Source: Paracoccus xiamenensis (GTDB taxonomy: Bacteria > Pseudomonadota > Alphaproteobacteria > Rhodobacterales > Rhodobacteraceae). From it: a stretch of 64,000 bases of DNA. The DNA lies in assembly GCF_011308835.1 (NCBI RefSeq), contig NZ_JAAOHY010000007.1, forward strand, positions 62,001 through 126,000, read 5' to 3'. The notes under the pieces were generated by a model. The model was not told the DNA's origin, made no database searches, and was given only the letters and a program-made list of their open reading frames with translations. The translations under genes and the position numbers were made by a program. Below are positions 1-9,935 of this stretch, in pieces (position 1 is the stretch's first letter; the number at the start of each line of letters is the position of its first letter).

Positions 1-1
1 G

Positions 2-526
2 CGCGACGACGACGATTCGGCCACCGACACCCCCATGCTGCTGGACGGAACCCGATCGGACTGGTTGATTGCGGGACACTATTCGGATGTCTCGGGCCTC
101 AGCCTCGCCAACCGGGCGCTGCTGGACGACGACATGCAGATCACCCGCGACGAGTTGCGCATCGGCTGGGCGCGGTCCGACCTGCAACTGAGCCTCGGTT
201 ATCTTTGGATGAAGGCGGACCAGTTCGAGGACCGTGACAAGGACCTGTCCGAACTGACCGCCGAAGTCGGCTGGCAGGTCGCCGCTGGCTGGTGGGCCAC
301 CGCCCATGCGCGCCACGACATCGAGGAAAGCCAGGCGCAGAAGGTCGGGCTGGGGATGACCTATCAGAACGAATGTATCGCGGTCGAAATGGCGGCCTCG
401 CGCCGCTTCACCGATACCGAGGAAGTCGACCCGGAAACCGATTTCGACCTGTCGATCCGGCTGGGCGGTTTCGGGCAGAAAACAGGCGGCAAGGGCACGG
501 TGGCGCGGCGCGCCTGCATGCGCTAG
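2..526 (+). CDS. lptD: LPS-assembly protein LptD, C-terminal part (partial)
   Basis: The reading frame is already open at the left edge and ends at 526, so only the last 174 codons are seen. LptD is the outer-membrane beta-barrel that inserts lipopolysaccharide into the outer leaflet. The fragment has the alternating polar/hydrophobic pattern of barrel strands (for example LQLSLGYLWMKAD and VAVEM-like segments) and ends after a strand-like LSIRLGGFG. Identity rests partly on context: lptD-surA-pdxA-rsmA is a conserved alphaproteobacterial order, and surA starts 33 bases downstream. The last ~15 residues after the final strand form an unusual basic tail (KTGGKGTVARRACMR). Confidence 0.8.
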   Translation, partial: RDDDDSATDTPMLLDGTRSDWLIAGHYSDVSGLSLANRALLDDDMQITRDELRIGWARSDLQLSLGYLWMKADQFEDRDKDLSELTAEVGWQVAAGWWATAHARHDIEESQAQKVGLGMTYQNECIAVEMAASRRFTDTEEVDPETDFDLSIRLGGFGQKTGGKGTVARRACMR

Positions 527-559
527 ATTGGCGCAAAATTCAAAAGGGGGCATGGGAAC

Positions 560-1828
560 ATGCGGCAGCTTCTTCTTTCCGCGGCACTCTGCGCGGCCTT
601 CTCCGGGATCGCCTTCGCGCCCCTGAAGGCACAGGATTTTTCGCCAGTCGTCTACGTCAACAACTCTGTCGTGACGCGCTATGAAATCCAGCAGCGCGCC
701 CGCTTCATGGCTGTGCTGAACGCGCCCGAACAGGGCGAGGCAATGGCCGAAAAGCTGCTGATCGAGGACCGCCTGCGGCTGGAAGCCGCGCGCCAGATCG
801 GCGTCGAGGTCAGCGATGTCGGGCTGGAGGAAGGCCTGGCCGAATTTGCCGGCCGCGCCGGCATGTCCACGGGCCAGTTCATTCAGGCGCTGGAAGGCAG
901 CGGCGTCGACCGCCAGGCCTACCGCGATTTCGTCAAGGCCGGGGTGGCCTGGCGCGAGGTCGTGCGCCAACGTATCGCGCCTGCCGTTTCGGTTTCCGAT
1001 GCCGAGGTGGATCAGGCGATGAAGCGCATTATCGAAACCCCGATCGTCACCAGCGTGCTGCTGTCGGAACTGATCATCCCGGCCCCGCAAGGCCAGGAAC
1101 GCGCGGCGATGGAACGCGCCGAAAACATCGCAGCCACCGCCCGCAGCGAGGGCGCATTCGCCGAGGCCGCGCGCCGCTATTCCGCCACGCCGACCGCGGG
1201 GCGTGGTGGCCGGCTGGACTGGATGACGGTGGAAAACATGCCGCCCAGCCTGCGCGGGATCGTGCTGGGGCTGAAGCCCGGCCAGATGACGCCGCCGCTG
1301 ACCGTGCCGGGCGCGGTGGTGCTGTTCTATATGCGCGACACAAGGGGCCAGATGCGCCCCGGTGCGTCCGAACAGATGCTGGACTATCTGGCCGTCACCT
1401 ATGCCACCCTGCCCGAGGCGCAAAGCGTCGCAGCGCAGGCCCGCAGCTGCGGCGATCTGTACACCTTCGCCAAGGATCTGCCCGACGCGCAGGTCCGCCA
1501 GCAAACCGCCAGCCAGGGCGCCATTCCGGGCGATATCGGCGTGCTGCTGGCCAGTCTGGATGAAAACGAGGCGACCGTCTTTAATCGCGGCAATGCGGCC
1601 GAGGTCGTGATGCTGTGCGACCGCACGCCCGCGCTGCTGACCGGGCTGGATGGCGGCCCCGTTCCCACCGCCACGACCGACAGCGACGGCGCCACGGCCG
1701 AGGCAGATGCCAACGCCCTGCCCGAACGGGCCGCCGTGCGGGACCAGATCTTCAACCGCAAGATCGGCCAGGCCGCCGATGCGTTCCTGGCAGAACAGCG
1801 CGCTGATGCCGTGATCCGCCGGCGGTAA
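560..1828 (+). CDS. surA: SurA-like periplasmic peptidyl-prolyl isomerase/chaperone
   Basis: This 422-residue protein has an N-terminal signal peptide (residues 1-24, ending around PLKAQ). A SurA N-terminal chaperone domain follows (about 25-150, beginning with the VVYVNNSVVTRYEI motif). One parvulin-type PpiC domain is visible (about 170-265, with a RRYSATPTAGRGGRLDW stretch). It is expected to escort outer-membrane barrels, including LptD encoded just upstream, through the periplasm. The ATG at 560 is preceded by an AAAGGGGG ribosome-binding site; a nearby ATG at 552 is out of frame. The C-terminal region (about 270-400) is less conserved and ends in an alanine-rich segment. Enterobacterial SurA has two parvulin domains; a single one is common in alphaproteobacteria. 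Confidence 0.85.
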   Translation: MRQLLLSAALCAAFSGIAFAPLKAQDFSPVVYVNNSVVTRYEIQQRARFMAVLNAPEQGEAMAEKLLIEDRLRLEAARQIGVEVSDVGLEEGLAEFAGRAGMSTGQFIQALEGSGVDRQAYRDFVKAGVAWREVVRQRIAPAVSVSDAEVDQAMKRIIETPIVTSVLLSELIIPAPQGQERAAMERAENIAATARSEGAFAEAARRYSATPTAGRGGRLDWMTVENMPPSLRGIVLGLKPGQMTPPLTVPGAVVLFYMRDTRGQMRPGASEQMLDYLAVTYATLPEAQSVAAQARSCGDLYTFAKDLPDAQVRQQTASQGAIPGDIGVLLASLDENEATVFNRGNAAEVVMLCDRTPALLTGLDGGPVPTATTDSDGATAEADANALPERAAVRDQIFNRKIGQAADAFLAEQRADAVIRRR

Positions 1829-1832
1829 CGGA

Positions 1833-2798
1833 ATGCGCCCGATCATCGTCACCTGTGGCGAACCGGCCGGCATCGGCCCGGAACTGGCGCCGAAGCTGCT
1901 GGCCTCGGGCGTTCCCTTCGTCTGGCTCGGCGATCCGCGCCACCTACCGACAGGCACCGAATGGGCCGAGGTGACAGACCTCTCGACTTTGCCCACCGGC
2001 ATGTTGCCGGTGCTGCGCCACGACTTTGCCGCCCCCGCCACACCCGGCCAGGCCGAGCCTGCGAATGCGCAGGGCGTGATCGAGGTGATCGAACGCGCCG
2101 TCTCGCTGACGACGGCGGGGCAGGCCGCCGGCATCTGCACCCTGCCGATCAACAAGAAGGCGCTGAAGGACGGCGCGGGTTTCGCCTTTCCCGGCCATAC
2201 CGAATTCCTCGCCCATCTGGCGGGCGGGGTGGATGTGGCGATGATGCTGGCCTCGACCACTGTGCAACCGCCCTGCCGGGTGGTGCCCGCGACCATCCAT
2301 ATCGCGCTGGCAGACGTCCCCTCAGCACTGAGCCCCGCCGCATTGGAAAGCGCCATCCGCATCACCCATGCCGCAATGTTCCGCGATTTCGGGCTGTCCA
2401 CGCCGCGCCTCGCGGTGGCCGGTCTGAACCCCCATGCCGGCGAGGGCGGCGCCATGGGGACCGAGGAACTGGACTGGATCGCCCCCCTTCTTGACCGGCT
2501 GCGGACCGAGGGGCTGGATATCTCCGGTCCGCTCCCCGCCGATACCATGTTCCACGCGCCGGCCCGCAGCCGCTGGGACGCCGCCATCTGCGCCTATCAC
2601 GATCAGGCGCTGATCCCGATCAAGACGCTGGATTTCGCCGGTGGCGTGAATGTGACGCTGGGGCTGCCCTTCGTGCGCACCTCGCCCGACCATGGCACCG
2701 CCTTTGACATCGCGGGCCGCGGCATTGCCGATGCCGACAGCGCCATCGCCGCGCTGCGCATGGCCTGGGACATGGCACAGGCGCGGGGCACCACATGA
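1833..2798 (+). CDS. pdxA: 4-hydroxythreonine-4-phosphate dehydrogenase PdxA
   Basis: A 321-residue NAD-dependent dehydrogenase of pyridoxal-5'-phosphate synthesis, which oxidises 4-phosphohydroxy-L-threonine. Family hallmarks are visible: the N-terminal [13 protein letters not shown] motif (residues 4-16), the TLPINKKAL segment with its substrate-binding lysines, [21 protein letters not shown] with a metal-binding histidine, and [12 protein letters not shown] near the C terminus. The start lies four bases after the surA stop and the 3' end overlaps rsmA by ATGA, so the genes are very likely cotranscribed and translationally coupled. Confidence 0.95.
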   Translation: MRPIIVTCGEPAGIGPELAPKLLASGVPFVWLGDPRHLPTGTEWAEVTDLSTLPTGMLPVLRHDFAAPATPGQAEPANAQGVIEVIERAVSLTTAGQAAGICTLPINKKALKDGAGFAFPGHTEFLAHLAGGVDVAMMLASTTVQPPCRVVPATIHIALADVPSALSPAALESAIRITHAAMFRDFGLSTPRLAVAGLNPHAGEGGAMGTEELDWIAPLLDRLRTEGLDISGPLPADTMFHAPARSRWDAAICAYHDQALIPIKTLDFAGGVNVTLGLPFVRTSPDHGTAFDIAGRGIADADSAIAALRMAWDMAQARGTT

Positions 2799-3643
2799 GC
2801 ACGATCGACGGCCTGCCCCCCCTGCGCGAGGTGATCGCCACCCACGACCTGCGGGCGAAAAAGCAGCTGGGCCAGAACTTCCTGCTGGACCTGAACCTGA
2901 CAGCCAAGATTGCCCGGCAGGCGGGCGATCTGACCGGAACCGACGTGCTGGAAATCGGTCCCGGCCCCGGCGGTCTGACCCGTGGCCTGCTGGCCGAGGG
3001 CGCGCGCCATGTCCTCGCCATCGAAAAGGACGAACGCGCCCTTCCCGCACTGGCGGAAATCGCCGACGCCTATCCCGGCCGACTGACTGTAATCCACGGC
3101 GACGCGTTGCAGGTTGACCCGCTGGCCCATTTGACGCCGCCGATCCGCATCGCCGCCAACCTGCCCTATAATGTCGGGACCGAGTTGCTGGTGCGCTGGC
3201 TGACCCCGCCGGAATGGCCGCCCTTCTGGCAGTCTCTGACGCTGATGTTCCAGAAGGAAGTCGCCGAAAGGATCGTCGCCAAGCCCGGCAGCAAGGCCTA
3301 TGGGCGGCTGGCGCTGCTGGCCCAGTGGCGCACGGATGCGCGGGTGGTGATGAGCCTTCCACCCGAGGCCTTCGTACCGCCGCCAAAGATCCATTCCGCC
3401 GTCGTCCACCTGACCGCCCTGCCAGAGCCGCGCTATCCTGCCGACCCGGCCGTGCTGTCGCGGATCACCGCCGCCGCCTTCAATCAGCGGCGCAAGATGC
3501 TGCGCAGCTCTCTGAAAGGGCTGCACCCGCAGATCGAGGCGCTGCTGGAACAGGTCGGCATCCCACCCACCGCCCGCGCCGAGGAAATCGGGCTAGAGCA
3601 GTTCTGCGCCCTCGCCCGGACGCTGGCGGCCAACCCGTCCTGA
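2795..3643 (+). CDS. rsmA: 16S rRNA dimethyladenosine transferase RsmA (KsgA)
   Basis: A 282-residue SAM-dependent methyltransferase that dimethylates two adjacent adenosines in helix 45 of 16S rRNA during late 30S assembly. The SAM-binding motif EIGPGPGG is at residues 53-60 and the catalytic NLPY motif at 122-125. The N-terminal [11 protein letters not shown] signature and the C-terminal [12 protein letters not shown] motif are also present. It overlaps pdxA by four bases and is the last gene of the lptD-surA-pdxA-rsmA run. No clear terminator follows on the plus strand before the converging DUF4167 gene. Confidence 0.96.
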   Translation: MSTIDGLPPLREVIATHDLRAKKQLGQNFLLDLNLTAKIARQAGDLTGTDVLEIGPGPGGLTRGLLAEGARHVLAIEKDERALPALAEIADAYPGRLTVIHGDALQVDPLAHLTPPIRIAANLPYNVGTELLVRWLTPPEWPPFWQSLTLMFQKEVAERIVAKPGSKAYGRLALLAQWRTDARVVMSLPPEAFVPPPKIHSAVVHLTALPEPRYPADPAVLSRITAAAFNQRRKMLRSSLKGLHPQIEALLEQVGIPPTARAEEIGLEQFCALARTLAANPS

Positions 3644-3767
3644 CGGTTGCGGCGCGGACCCGCTGCGCAAGCGGCGGCGGCGTCCCCGAACCTGCTTGCA
3701 CGTCTGCTGGACGCCCGCCACGCTTCGCAATTCTGATCCCAGAAAGCGCACCCGACACGCCAAAATG

Positions 3768-3793
3768 AAAAAGGGCCGCAGTTGCGGCCCTTT
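3768..3793 (-). terminator. Intrinsic terminator of the DUF4167 gene
   Basis: An 8-bp GGGCCGCA/TGCGGCCC stem with a 2-base loop (3773-3790) is flanked by A5 on the left and T3 on the right. The run of As reads as a U-tract on the minus strand, so it most likely ends the minus-strand DUF4167 transcript. It may also slow plus-strand readthrough from rsmA. Confidence 0.7.
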
Positions 3794-3811
3794 CATCAGC
3801 TTGTTCAGGCC

Positions 3812-4621
3812 TTAGCCCTGACCGCCGTTTTCGGCAGCCGGGGCGCTTCCCTCGGCTCCATCCGCTGCTGGTTCCGCACGGGGGCGGCGCGCACGGGGTG
3901 TGCTGGCCCGAGGGGCGGCTTCGGTGCGCGGGGCACGCGGTGCGCGTGGGGCACGTTTGGGCTTCGTCTGGTTTTCCGGGGTGTCGACCGGCCCGTCATT
4001 GTCGCCAATGGCGTCGGGCAATCCGGTTGCGGCGACCTCGGCATCTGCAGGCGCCGCTGCGGGTGCCGGCGCAGGAGCGGGTTCGGCGCGATTGTCGGGA
4101 CGATTATCAGGGCGCGGTTCGCGGCGGCGGTCACGCTGTTCGCGCGGCTCTGCCTCGTCACGGTCGCCGCGGTCCTGCCGTTCGCCGCGGTCCTGACGTT
4201 CGTTGCGGTCTTGACGCTCTGCCCGATCCTGCCGGTCATCGCGGCGTTGGTTGCGATCGTCGCGTTGGTCGCGGGACTGCTGGTCGCGACCGTTATCGTC
4301 GCCTTCGTCCCGGTCGTCATCGCCGCGATTGTTGAAACCTTGGTGGTTGTTCTGCTGTTGCTGGCGTTCAGCCTGTTCGCGCTGCGCCTCGCCCAACATG
4401 CGGGTATAGTGTTCAGCGTGCTGCAGAAAGGCCTGTTCGGCGACACGGTCGTTCGACAGCTGGGCATCGCGCGCCAGCGCCAGATATTTTTCTATGATCT
4501 GCTGCGGAGTACCGCGGACCTTGCCTTCGGGCCCCGAGGAATCAAATACGCGATTAACAATATTGCCGAGCGAACGCTGACGGTTCGACTTCGAACGCGA
4601 ACGGGATTTCGATGATCTCAT
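3812..4621 (-). CDS. DUF4167 domain protein with arginine-rich disordered tail
   Basis: A protein of 269 residues of unknown function, typical of alphaproteobacteria. The N terminus (MRSSKSRSRSKSNRQRSLGN) is very basic. A conserved DUF4167 block of about 60 residues follows (NIVNRVFDSSGPEGKVRGTPQQIIEKY...YLALARDAQLSNDRV). The remainder is low complexity, with tandem RNERQDRGERQDRGDRDE-type repeats, then an Ala/Pro/Arg-rich C terminus. The composition suggests RNA or ribosome association, but that is inference. I chose the ATG at 4621, where the conserved N terminus begins, over an upstream ATG that would add 16 unconserved residues. It is monocistronic and convergent with rsmA. Confidence 0.75.
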   Translation of the reverse strand: MRSSKSRSRSKSNRQRSLGNIVNRVFDSSGPEGKVRGTPQQIIEKYLALARDAQLSNDRVAEQAFLQHAEHYTRMLGEAQREQAERQQQQNNHQGFNNRGDDDRDEGDDNGRDQQSRDQRDDRNQRRDDRQDRAERQDRNERQDRGERQDRGDRDEAEPREQRDRRREPRPDNRPDNRAEPAPAPAPAAAPADAEVAATGLPDAIGDNDGPVDTPENQTKPKRAPRAPRAPRTEAAPRASTPRARRPRAEPAADGAEGSAPAAENGGQG

Positions 4622-4850
4622 TTGCCTGACTTTATCCAGTCGTCTGGAATTACATCCCGCCACCAACAATTTGCGCTAACCCCGTTCAGCGCGGTTCCCC
4701 GCATCCAAGGTCTGGCAATGTCGTGGCTGGTTCATGCGGTGGACCCTGTCCCCGGCACTTGTTTCGAATAAACACGGCTTATCGCCATATACAAGGGAAA
4801 AATTTCAGATCCTTTGGCATCCGGCACAGATTCGGCGGATTTCGGTCTTT

Positions 4851-5681
4851 TCAACCCGGATTTGCGCCGAAATGCGCCCGAACCACACGATCACGGCCAC
4901 CCAGATCGGGCAGCACGGCGACCTCGGCCCCGACGGCCGAGAAAATAGCGGCCACGTCGCGGCCCTGCTGCCAGCCGATCTCTACCAGCACGTGCCCGCC
5001 CGGCGCCAGATGCGCCACCGCCCCCGCCGCAATGGCGCGGTAAGCCGACAGGCCGTCACCAAAATCAGTCAGGGCCGAATGCGGCTCCCAGTCCCGCACC
5101 TCTGGGGACAGGTCAGGCATTTCCGACAGCGCGATATAAGGCGGGTTCGAGACGATCAGGTCGAAGGTCCCGGTCACCCCCTGAAACCAGTCGGCGCGTT
5201 TAAATGCCGCATCCACGCCGATCTGCGCCGCGTTGTCGCGCGCGACCGCCAGCGCGGGTTCGGACATATCGGTCCCGAGGCCCTGTGCCCCGGGCCGTTC
5301 CGCCAGAAGCGAGATCAGGATTGCGCCGGTTCCTGTGCCCAGATCAAGGACGCTGCTCCACGGCAGTTTCAGCGCCGCCTCGACAAGCGCCTCGGTCTCG
5401 GGGCGCGGGTCCAGCGTGTCGCGGGTCACCGCGAAATCATGCTTCCAGAAGGCCCGCCGCCCGATGATCTGGCTAAGCGGCTGGCGCGCCGCACGTGCCG
5501 CCAGCATTTCGTCCAACGCAGCCCGTTGGTCCTCAGGCATGGGCGCGCCCAGCACGATCCGGTGGCGGGCATTGCTGCCGATCAGGCCGGAAATCAGCGC
5601 CCAGGCCTCGCGCCGGGGATCGTCCAGCCCGGCCTCGGCCAGTCGAGCCGACGCCCCGGCCAGCCAGTCCTGCCAGATCAT
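4851..5681 (-). CDS. prmC: Release factor glutamine methyltransferase PrmC (HemK)
   Basis: A 276-residue SAM-dependent methyltransferase that methylates the glutamine of the GGQ motif in release factors RF1 and RF2. It has an N-terminal helical substrate-recognition domain, the SAM-binding DLGTGTGA motif at residues 113-120, and the catalytic NPPY motif at 179-182 that binds the glutamine. It overlaps the stop of prfA by ATGA, so enzyme and substrate are translated together. Confidence 0.95.
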   Translation of the reverse strand: MIWQDWLAGASARLAEAGLDDPRREAWALISGLIGSNARHRIVLGAPMPEDQRAALDEMLAARAARQPLSQIIGRRAFWKHDFAVTRDTLDPRPETEALVEAALKLPWSSVLDLGTGTGAILISLLAERPGAQGLGTDMSEPALAVARDNAAQIGVDAAFKRADWFQGVTGTFDLIVSNPPYIALSEMPDLSPEVRDWEPHSALTDFGDGLSAYRAIAAGAVAHLAPGGHVLVEIGWQQGRDVAAIFSAVGAEVAVLPDLGGRDRVVRAHFGANPG

Positions 5682-6730
5682 TCCTGCGCCGCCAGTTTCT
5701 CGGCCTGATCATGGGCGATCAGCGCGTCAATGATCTCGGTCAGGTCGCCGGCGATGATCCGATCCAGCGCGTAAAGCGTCAGGTTGATCCGGTGGTCGGT
5801 CATCCGGCCCTGCGGGAAATTATAGGTGCGGATGCGCTCGCTGCGGTCGCCGCTGCCGACCTGGCTTTTGCGGTCGGCGGCGCGTTCGCTGTCGGCGCGT
5901 TCGCGTTCCATGTCATACAGCCGGGCGCGCAGCACGGCCATGGCATTGGCGCGGTTCTGGTGCTGCGATTTCTCGCTGCTGGTGACGATGATGCCGGTGG
6001 GCAGGTGGGTGATGCGCACCGCCGAATCGGTGGTGTTGACGTGCTGCCCGCCCGCGCCGGATGACCGATAGGTGTCGATGCGGATGTCGTTTGCCGGGAT
6101 GTCGATATCGACCTCCTCAGCCTCAGGCAGAACCGCCACGGTCGCCGCCGAGGTGTGGATACGCCCGCCCGATTCGGTTTCGGGCACGCGTTGCACGCGA
6201 TGCACGCCGGATTCGTATTTCAGCCGGGCAAAAACGCCCTCGCCTTCGATCCGGGCCGAGGCTTCCTTGACCCCGCCCAGCTCGGTCTCGGCCAGTTCCA
6301 GCATCTGAAACTGCCACCCCTGCGCTTCGGCATAGCGGCGATACATCGACAGCAGGTCGCCGGCGAAAAGCGAGGCCTCGTCGCCCCCCGTGCCGGGGCG
6401 GATTTCGATGATTGCCGGCCGGGCATCGGCGGCGTCCTTGGGCAGAAGTGCGATGCGCAGGGCCTGTTCCAGATCGGGCAGCGCGGCTTTCAGGCGCTGG
6501 ATCTCTTCCTCGGCCAGTTCGCGCATGTCGGGATCGGCCAGCATGGCCTGCGCCTCGGCCAAGCCATCGCGGGCGGCGCGCCATTCGGCGATCTGGGCCA
6601 CGATGGGGCGCAGATCGGCATATTCGCGGCTGATCGCGGCGATTTCATCCGGCGACGGGCCGGCATTCAGCTTGGCTTCGAGAAACTCGAAACGCTGGGT
6701 GATCTGGGCAAGGCGGTCTTCTGGCAGCAT
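5678..6730 (-). CDS. prfA: Peptide chain release factor 1
   Basis: A 350-residue class I release factor that reads UAA and UAG. The GGQ motif that triggers peptidyl-tRNA hydrolysis is at residues 227-229, inside [10 protein letters not shown]. The codon-recognition tripeptide is PET (183-185) within [15 protein letters not shown], matching the RF1 P-x-T type and not the SPF of RF2. It is encoded directly upstream of prmC. The agmatinase gene on the same strand ends nine bases before its start, so all three genes may share a transcript. Confidence 0.96.
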   Translation of the reverse strand: MLPEDRLAQITQRFEFLEAKLNAGPSPDEIAAISREYADLRPIVAQIAEWRAARDGLAEAQAMLADPDMRELAEEEIQRLKAALPDLEQALRIALLPKDAADARPAIIEIRPGTGGDEASLFAGDLLSMYRRYAEAQGWQFQMLELAETELGGVKEASARIEGEGVFARLKYESGVHRVQRVPETESGGRIHTSAATVAVLPEAEEVDIDIPANDIRIDTYRSSGAGGQHVNTTDSAVRITHLPTGIIVTSSEKSQHQNRANAMAVLRARLYDMERERADSERAADRKSQVGSGDRSERIRTYNFPQGRMTDHRINLTLYALDRIIAGDLTEIIDALIAHDQAEKLAAQE

Positions 6731-6739
6731 CCGCTGGGC

Positions 6740-7702
6740 TTAGCGCCGCCGCGTCCAGCCGTAAAGGCAGATCAGTTCTGTCGCGACATGCGCGCCCGCA
6801 ATCGCCGTGGCCCCGGTGGTGTCATAAGGGGGCGAGACCTCGACCACGTCGCCGCCCAGCAGGTTGACGCCCGCAAGCCCGCGCAGCAGCGCCGCCGCCT
6901 GCCAACTGGCCAGCCCACCCCAGACCGGCGTGCCAGTGCCGGGCGCAAATGCCGGGTCGAGCGCGTCGATGTCGAAGGTGATATAGACGGGCCGGTCGCC
7001 CACCACTTCGCGGATACGCGACAGCGTGGCATCAATGCCGTCGCGATGGACGGAGGGCGCATCAAGGATCGTTACCCCCAGCGTATCGGGGTTCTCGGTC
7101 CTTATGCCGACGCTCACGGACGCGCCGGCATCCACCACCTCCTCGCGGATGGCCTTGTACAGGAACGTGCCGTGGTCGATCCGGTCAGGGTCGTCATCGG
7201 CCCAGGTATCGGAATGGGCATCGAACTGGATCAGCGCGATGGGTCCGTGACGTTTGGCATAGGCGCGCAGGATCGGCAGGGTGATGAAGTGATCTCCGCC
7301 AAGCGTGATTGTGCCCACGCCCTGATCCAGAAGCCCGCCGATATGGGATTCGATCCGGGCCGGAACCTCGCGGGTATTGGCGTAATCGAAAGCCATGTCC
7401 CCGGCATCGGCAATCGCCAGTTCTGTCAGCGGATCATAGCCCCAGCCGTAAGGCGGATCATAGGGTTGCAGGGTCGATGCCTCGCGGATGGCACGCGGCC
7501 CGAAGCGGGTGCCGGGACGGTGCGTCACCGCCTGATCGAAGGGAATGCCAGTCACCGCCAGATCGAAACCCGCAAGATCCTTGGTATAGCGCCGCCGCAG
7601 GAACGAGGTCGCGCCACCAAAGGCGTTTTCAAAGCTGAGCCCGCGCGGATCGTCGCGCGTGAAGGCCTGATCGACCTGTTTCTTTGCGTCTTCCAGCGCC
7701 AT
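6740..7702 (-). CDS. speB: Agmatinase-family ureohydrolase
   Basis: A 320-residue member of the arginase/agmatinase/formiminoglutamase fold. The di-manganese ligands are all visible: GGDH at residues 135-138, DAHSD at 161-165 and FDIDALDP with D244 and D246. The GTPVWGG stretch and overall length favour agmatinase, which gives putrescine and urea. Related guanidino-acid hydrolases look similar, so substrate assignment is less certain than family. It is the first gene of a possible speB-prfA-prmC transcript and diverges from the peroxidase gene across a 125-base intergenic region. Confidence 0.85.
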   Translation of the reverse strand: MALEDAKKQVDQAFTRDDPRGLSFENAFGGATSFLRRRYTKDLAGFDLAVTGIPFDQAVTHRPGTRFGPRAIREASTLQPYDPPYGWGYDPLTELAIADAGDMAFDYANTREVPARIESHIGGLLDQGVGTITLGGDHFITLPILRAYAKRHGPIALIQFDAHSDTWADDDPDRIDHGTFLYKAIREEVVDAGASVSVGIRTENPDTLGVTILDAPSVHRDGIDATLSRIREVVGDRPVYITFDIDALDPAFAPGTGTPVWGGLASWQAAALLRGLAGVNLLGGDVVEVSPPYDTTGATAIAGAHVATELICLYGWTRRR

Positions 7703-7827
7703 GAGCCACCCCGCAGAAATGCGACCTTTCCGTGCCGATATTGATCTGCGTCATGGCCGGCTCGTCAAGAAGCCACATATCGTCCTGACCGGAAACGCGA
7801 GCCCCAGGGTAAAACCAAGGAGCCGTA

Positions 7828-8913
7828 ATGATGAAATTCCGCATTTTTCTGCTGACAGCCAGCGCTGTCGCGGCATTGCCCGCATTTGCGCAGGAAAGCC
7901 CTGTCACCGATCTGGCTGCGCTGCGCGACGAGGCAGCCTCGCTGTTCGAGCCGATCCCCGAAACCCCGCAATCCATCGCCAATCCCGAGGGTGGTGACAG
8001 TCAGGCACTCGATCCCGCCCGGATCGAACTGGGCAGGAAGCTGTTCTTCGATCCGCGCATGTCGGCATCACAGCTTATTTCCTGTCAGACCTGCCACAAT
8101 GTCGGGTTGGGCGGCGTCGATTCGCTGCCGACCTCGATCGGGCATGGTTGGCAGAAGGGGCCGCGAAATGCGCCGACAGTACTGAACTCTGTCTTCAACA
8201 TCGCGCAATTCTGGGATGGCCGCGCGCCCGACCTTGCCGAACAGGCCAAGGGGCCATTGCAGGCCTCGGTCGAGATGAACAACACGCCCGAACGCCTGTT
8301 GGAAACGCTGAACTCGATGCCCGGCTATGTTGCAGAGTTCTCCGCCGCGTTTCCGGGCAGCGGTGATCCGGTCAGTTTTGAAAACTTCGCCGAGGCCATC
8401 GAACAGTTCGAGGCCACGTTGATTACGCCCAACGCGCCATTGGACCGATTCCTTGCGGGCGACGACGCGGCACTGACGAAACAGCAGGCGGCCGGGCTGC
8501 GCGCCTTCATTGATACCGGCTGCGTCGGATGCCACGCCGGCCGGAACTTCGGCGGCGATAGCTATCACCCGTTCGGGGTGGTCGAAAGACCCGGCGGCAC
8601 GATCCTTCCCGAAGGCGACAAGGGTCGTTTTGCCGTTACCGAAACGGCAGATGACGAATATGTGTTCCGCGCCGCGCCACTGCGCAATGTCGCGCTGACT
8701 GCGCCCTATTTCCATTCCGGCGCGGTCTGGGATCTGGCCGAGGCGGTGCGGATCATGTCATCGTCCCAGATCGGAACAGAGCTGACCGACGAACAGGCCG
8801 GCGATATCGTCGCATTCCTTGGCGCGCTGACAGGGGATCAGCCGTCGATTGAACACCCGGTCCTGCCGCCACGCAGCGACGCCACGCCCGAACCCATTTC
8901 GATGGTCAGATGA
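7828..8913 (+). CDS. Dihaem cytochrome c peroxidase / MauG family protein
   Basis: A 361-residue periplasmic protein with a signal peptide (residues 1-22, cleaved near AFAQ). Two c-type haem sites are present: CQTCH at residues 86-90 and CVGCH at 232-236. This two-domain arrangement is that of bacterial CCPs, which reduce H2O2 in the periplasm with electrons from cytochrome c. The sequence between the haems contains the WQKGPRNAPTVLNS and FWDGRAPDL blocks typical of the family. An AAGGAG ribosome-binding site lies at 7820-7825; the second ATG at 7831 is an equally possible start. A GC-rich hairpin follows the stop. Confidence 0.88.
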   Translation: MMKFRIFLLTASAVAALPAFAQESPVTDLAALRDEAASLFEPIPETPQSIANPEGGDSQALDPARIELGRKLFFDPRMSASQLISCQTCHNVGLGGVDSLPTSIGHGWQKGPRNAPTVLNSVFNIAQFWDGRAPDLAEQAKGPLQASVEMNNTPERLLETLNSMPGYVAEFSAAFPGSGDPVSFENFAEAIEQFEATLITPNAPLDRFLAGDDAALTKQQAAGLRAFIDTGCVGCHAGRNFGGDSYHPFGVVERPGGTILPEGDKGRFAVTETADDEYVFRAAPLRNVALTAPYFHSGAVWDLAEAVRIMSSSQIGTELTDEQAGDIVAFLGALTGDQPSIEHPVLPPRSDATPEPISMVR

Positions 8914-8926
8914 TTTGACATGCAAA

Positions 8927-8948
8927 GGGGGCGTCCGGGGACGCCCCC
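8927..8948. terminator. GC-rich hairpin between convergent genes
   Basis: A perfect 10-bp inverted repeat (GGGGGCGTCC / GGACGCCCCC) with a 2-base loop sits between the peroxidase stop (8913) and the end of the YceI gene (8967). Three As precede it but no long T-tract follows on either strand, so it is probably a shared, moderately strong terminator. Confidence 0.6.
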
Positions 8949-8966
8949 CAATATCCCTGTGCGGGT

Positions 8967-9716
8967 TCAGTCCTGCTGCTTTGACGCCTCGACCTCGATG
9001 TCGATCTCCAGTTCGTCATCCACCGCCGGCGCCATGGCCCCGAGGTTGAAGTCAGAACGCTTCAACTCTGTCTCGATGCTGAAACCGACCGTCGGCGCCT
9101 GGGTCATCGGGTTTGCACCGGCGCCGTTGAATTCGACCTCCAGCACGACGGGCTTGGTAATGCCGTTCATCGTCAGATCGCCGGTTACACGGGCCTCGTC
9201 ATCGTCGGTCGCCTCGACACTGGTGGACTTGAACGTGACCAGCGGGGCATCGCCGGTGACGTTGAAGAAGTCGGCCCCCATGACGTGCTTGTCCAGATCG
9301 GCGGCGATGGTGCGCAGCGACGATAGCGGGAAAGACGCCTCGACCGAGGATTTCGACGGATCGGCCGGATCCAGCGTGATCGAGCCCTCGATCCCGTTCA
9401 CGAAACCATGCGAGGTCGAAAAGCCCAGATGGTCATAGCTGAACACCGCCTGGCTGTGCGCCGGATCAAACGCATAGGTGCCGGCATCCGGGATCGTCGC
9501 CGATGATCCGGGTTTCAGCATGGTCGCGGGGGGCGCAGCTGCATCTGCCGCAGGAGCTTCAGCCGCAGCCTCGGCAGATCCGGCATCGCCAGCGGGCGCC
9601 TCGGCGGCGGGCGCCTCGGCAGGGGCAGCGGCATCCTGCGCGGCCAGGGGCGGGGCGATCACCAGCGCCAGCAGCGAGGCGGCACCGAACATGGTCTTGT
9701 CGAATGGCTTGAACAT
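8967..9716 (-). CDS. YceI family periplasmic lipid-binding protein with Ala-rich linker
   Basis: A 249-residue secreted protein. Residues 1-26 form a signal peptide (LLALVIAPPLAAQ). An approximately 50-residue Ala/Pro/Glu-rich linker follows (AAPAEAPAAEAPAGDAGSAE-type repeats), then a YceI lipocalin-like domain of about 170 residues beginning at AGTYAFDPAHSQAVFSYDHLGFS. YceI proteins bind polyisoprenoid chains, and some respond to base or osmotic stress. The start at 9716 has a GGAG site seven bases upstream. The same frame stays open through the rpsF operon on the other strand, but only this segment is coding. Confidence 0.85.
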   Translation of the reverse strand: MFKPFDKTMFGAASLLALVIAPPLAAQDAAAPAEAPAAEAPAGDAGSAEAAAEAPAADAAAPPATMLKPGSSATIPDAGTYAFDPAHSQAVFSYDHLGFSTSHGFVNGIEGSITLDPADPSKSSVEASFPLSSLRTIAADLDKHVMGADFFNVTGDAPLVTFKSTSVEATDDDEARVTGDLTMNGITKPVVLEVEFNGAGANPMTQAPTVGFSIETELKRSDFNLGAMAPAVDDELEIDIEVEASKQQD

Positions 9717-9807
9717 CAGATATCTCCTGCAAAATCGAAACCGGAACGGTCGCGGCGACGCCATGGTTCCGACCCTGACGCAGCCGTGATCCGTTGCGCG
9801 AATCGCC

Positions 9808-9835
9808 TTGCATTGCCGGATTTCACCGCTATAAA
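9808..9835 (+). promoter_or_regulatory. Probable sigma70-type promoter of the rpsF operon
   Basis: A TTGCAT -35 element (9808-9813), a 16-base spacer and a TATAAA -10 element (9830-9835) lie about 100 bases upstream of rpsF. Both hexamers are good matches in an otherwise GC-rich intergenic region, and the position suits a highly expressed ribosomal operon. The assignment is by pattern only. Confidence 0.5.
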
Positions 9836-9935
9836 GCCGCATCCTTCCGCAATTGCGAAACCGGCGCAGCCTCTCGTGGCGGGGCGTGGAAGGGTTGTCC
9901 CGCCGTTGAAGCCGCCTGAAACTGAAAGGTCTGAC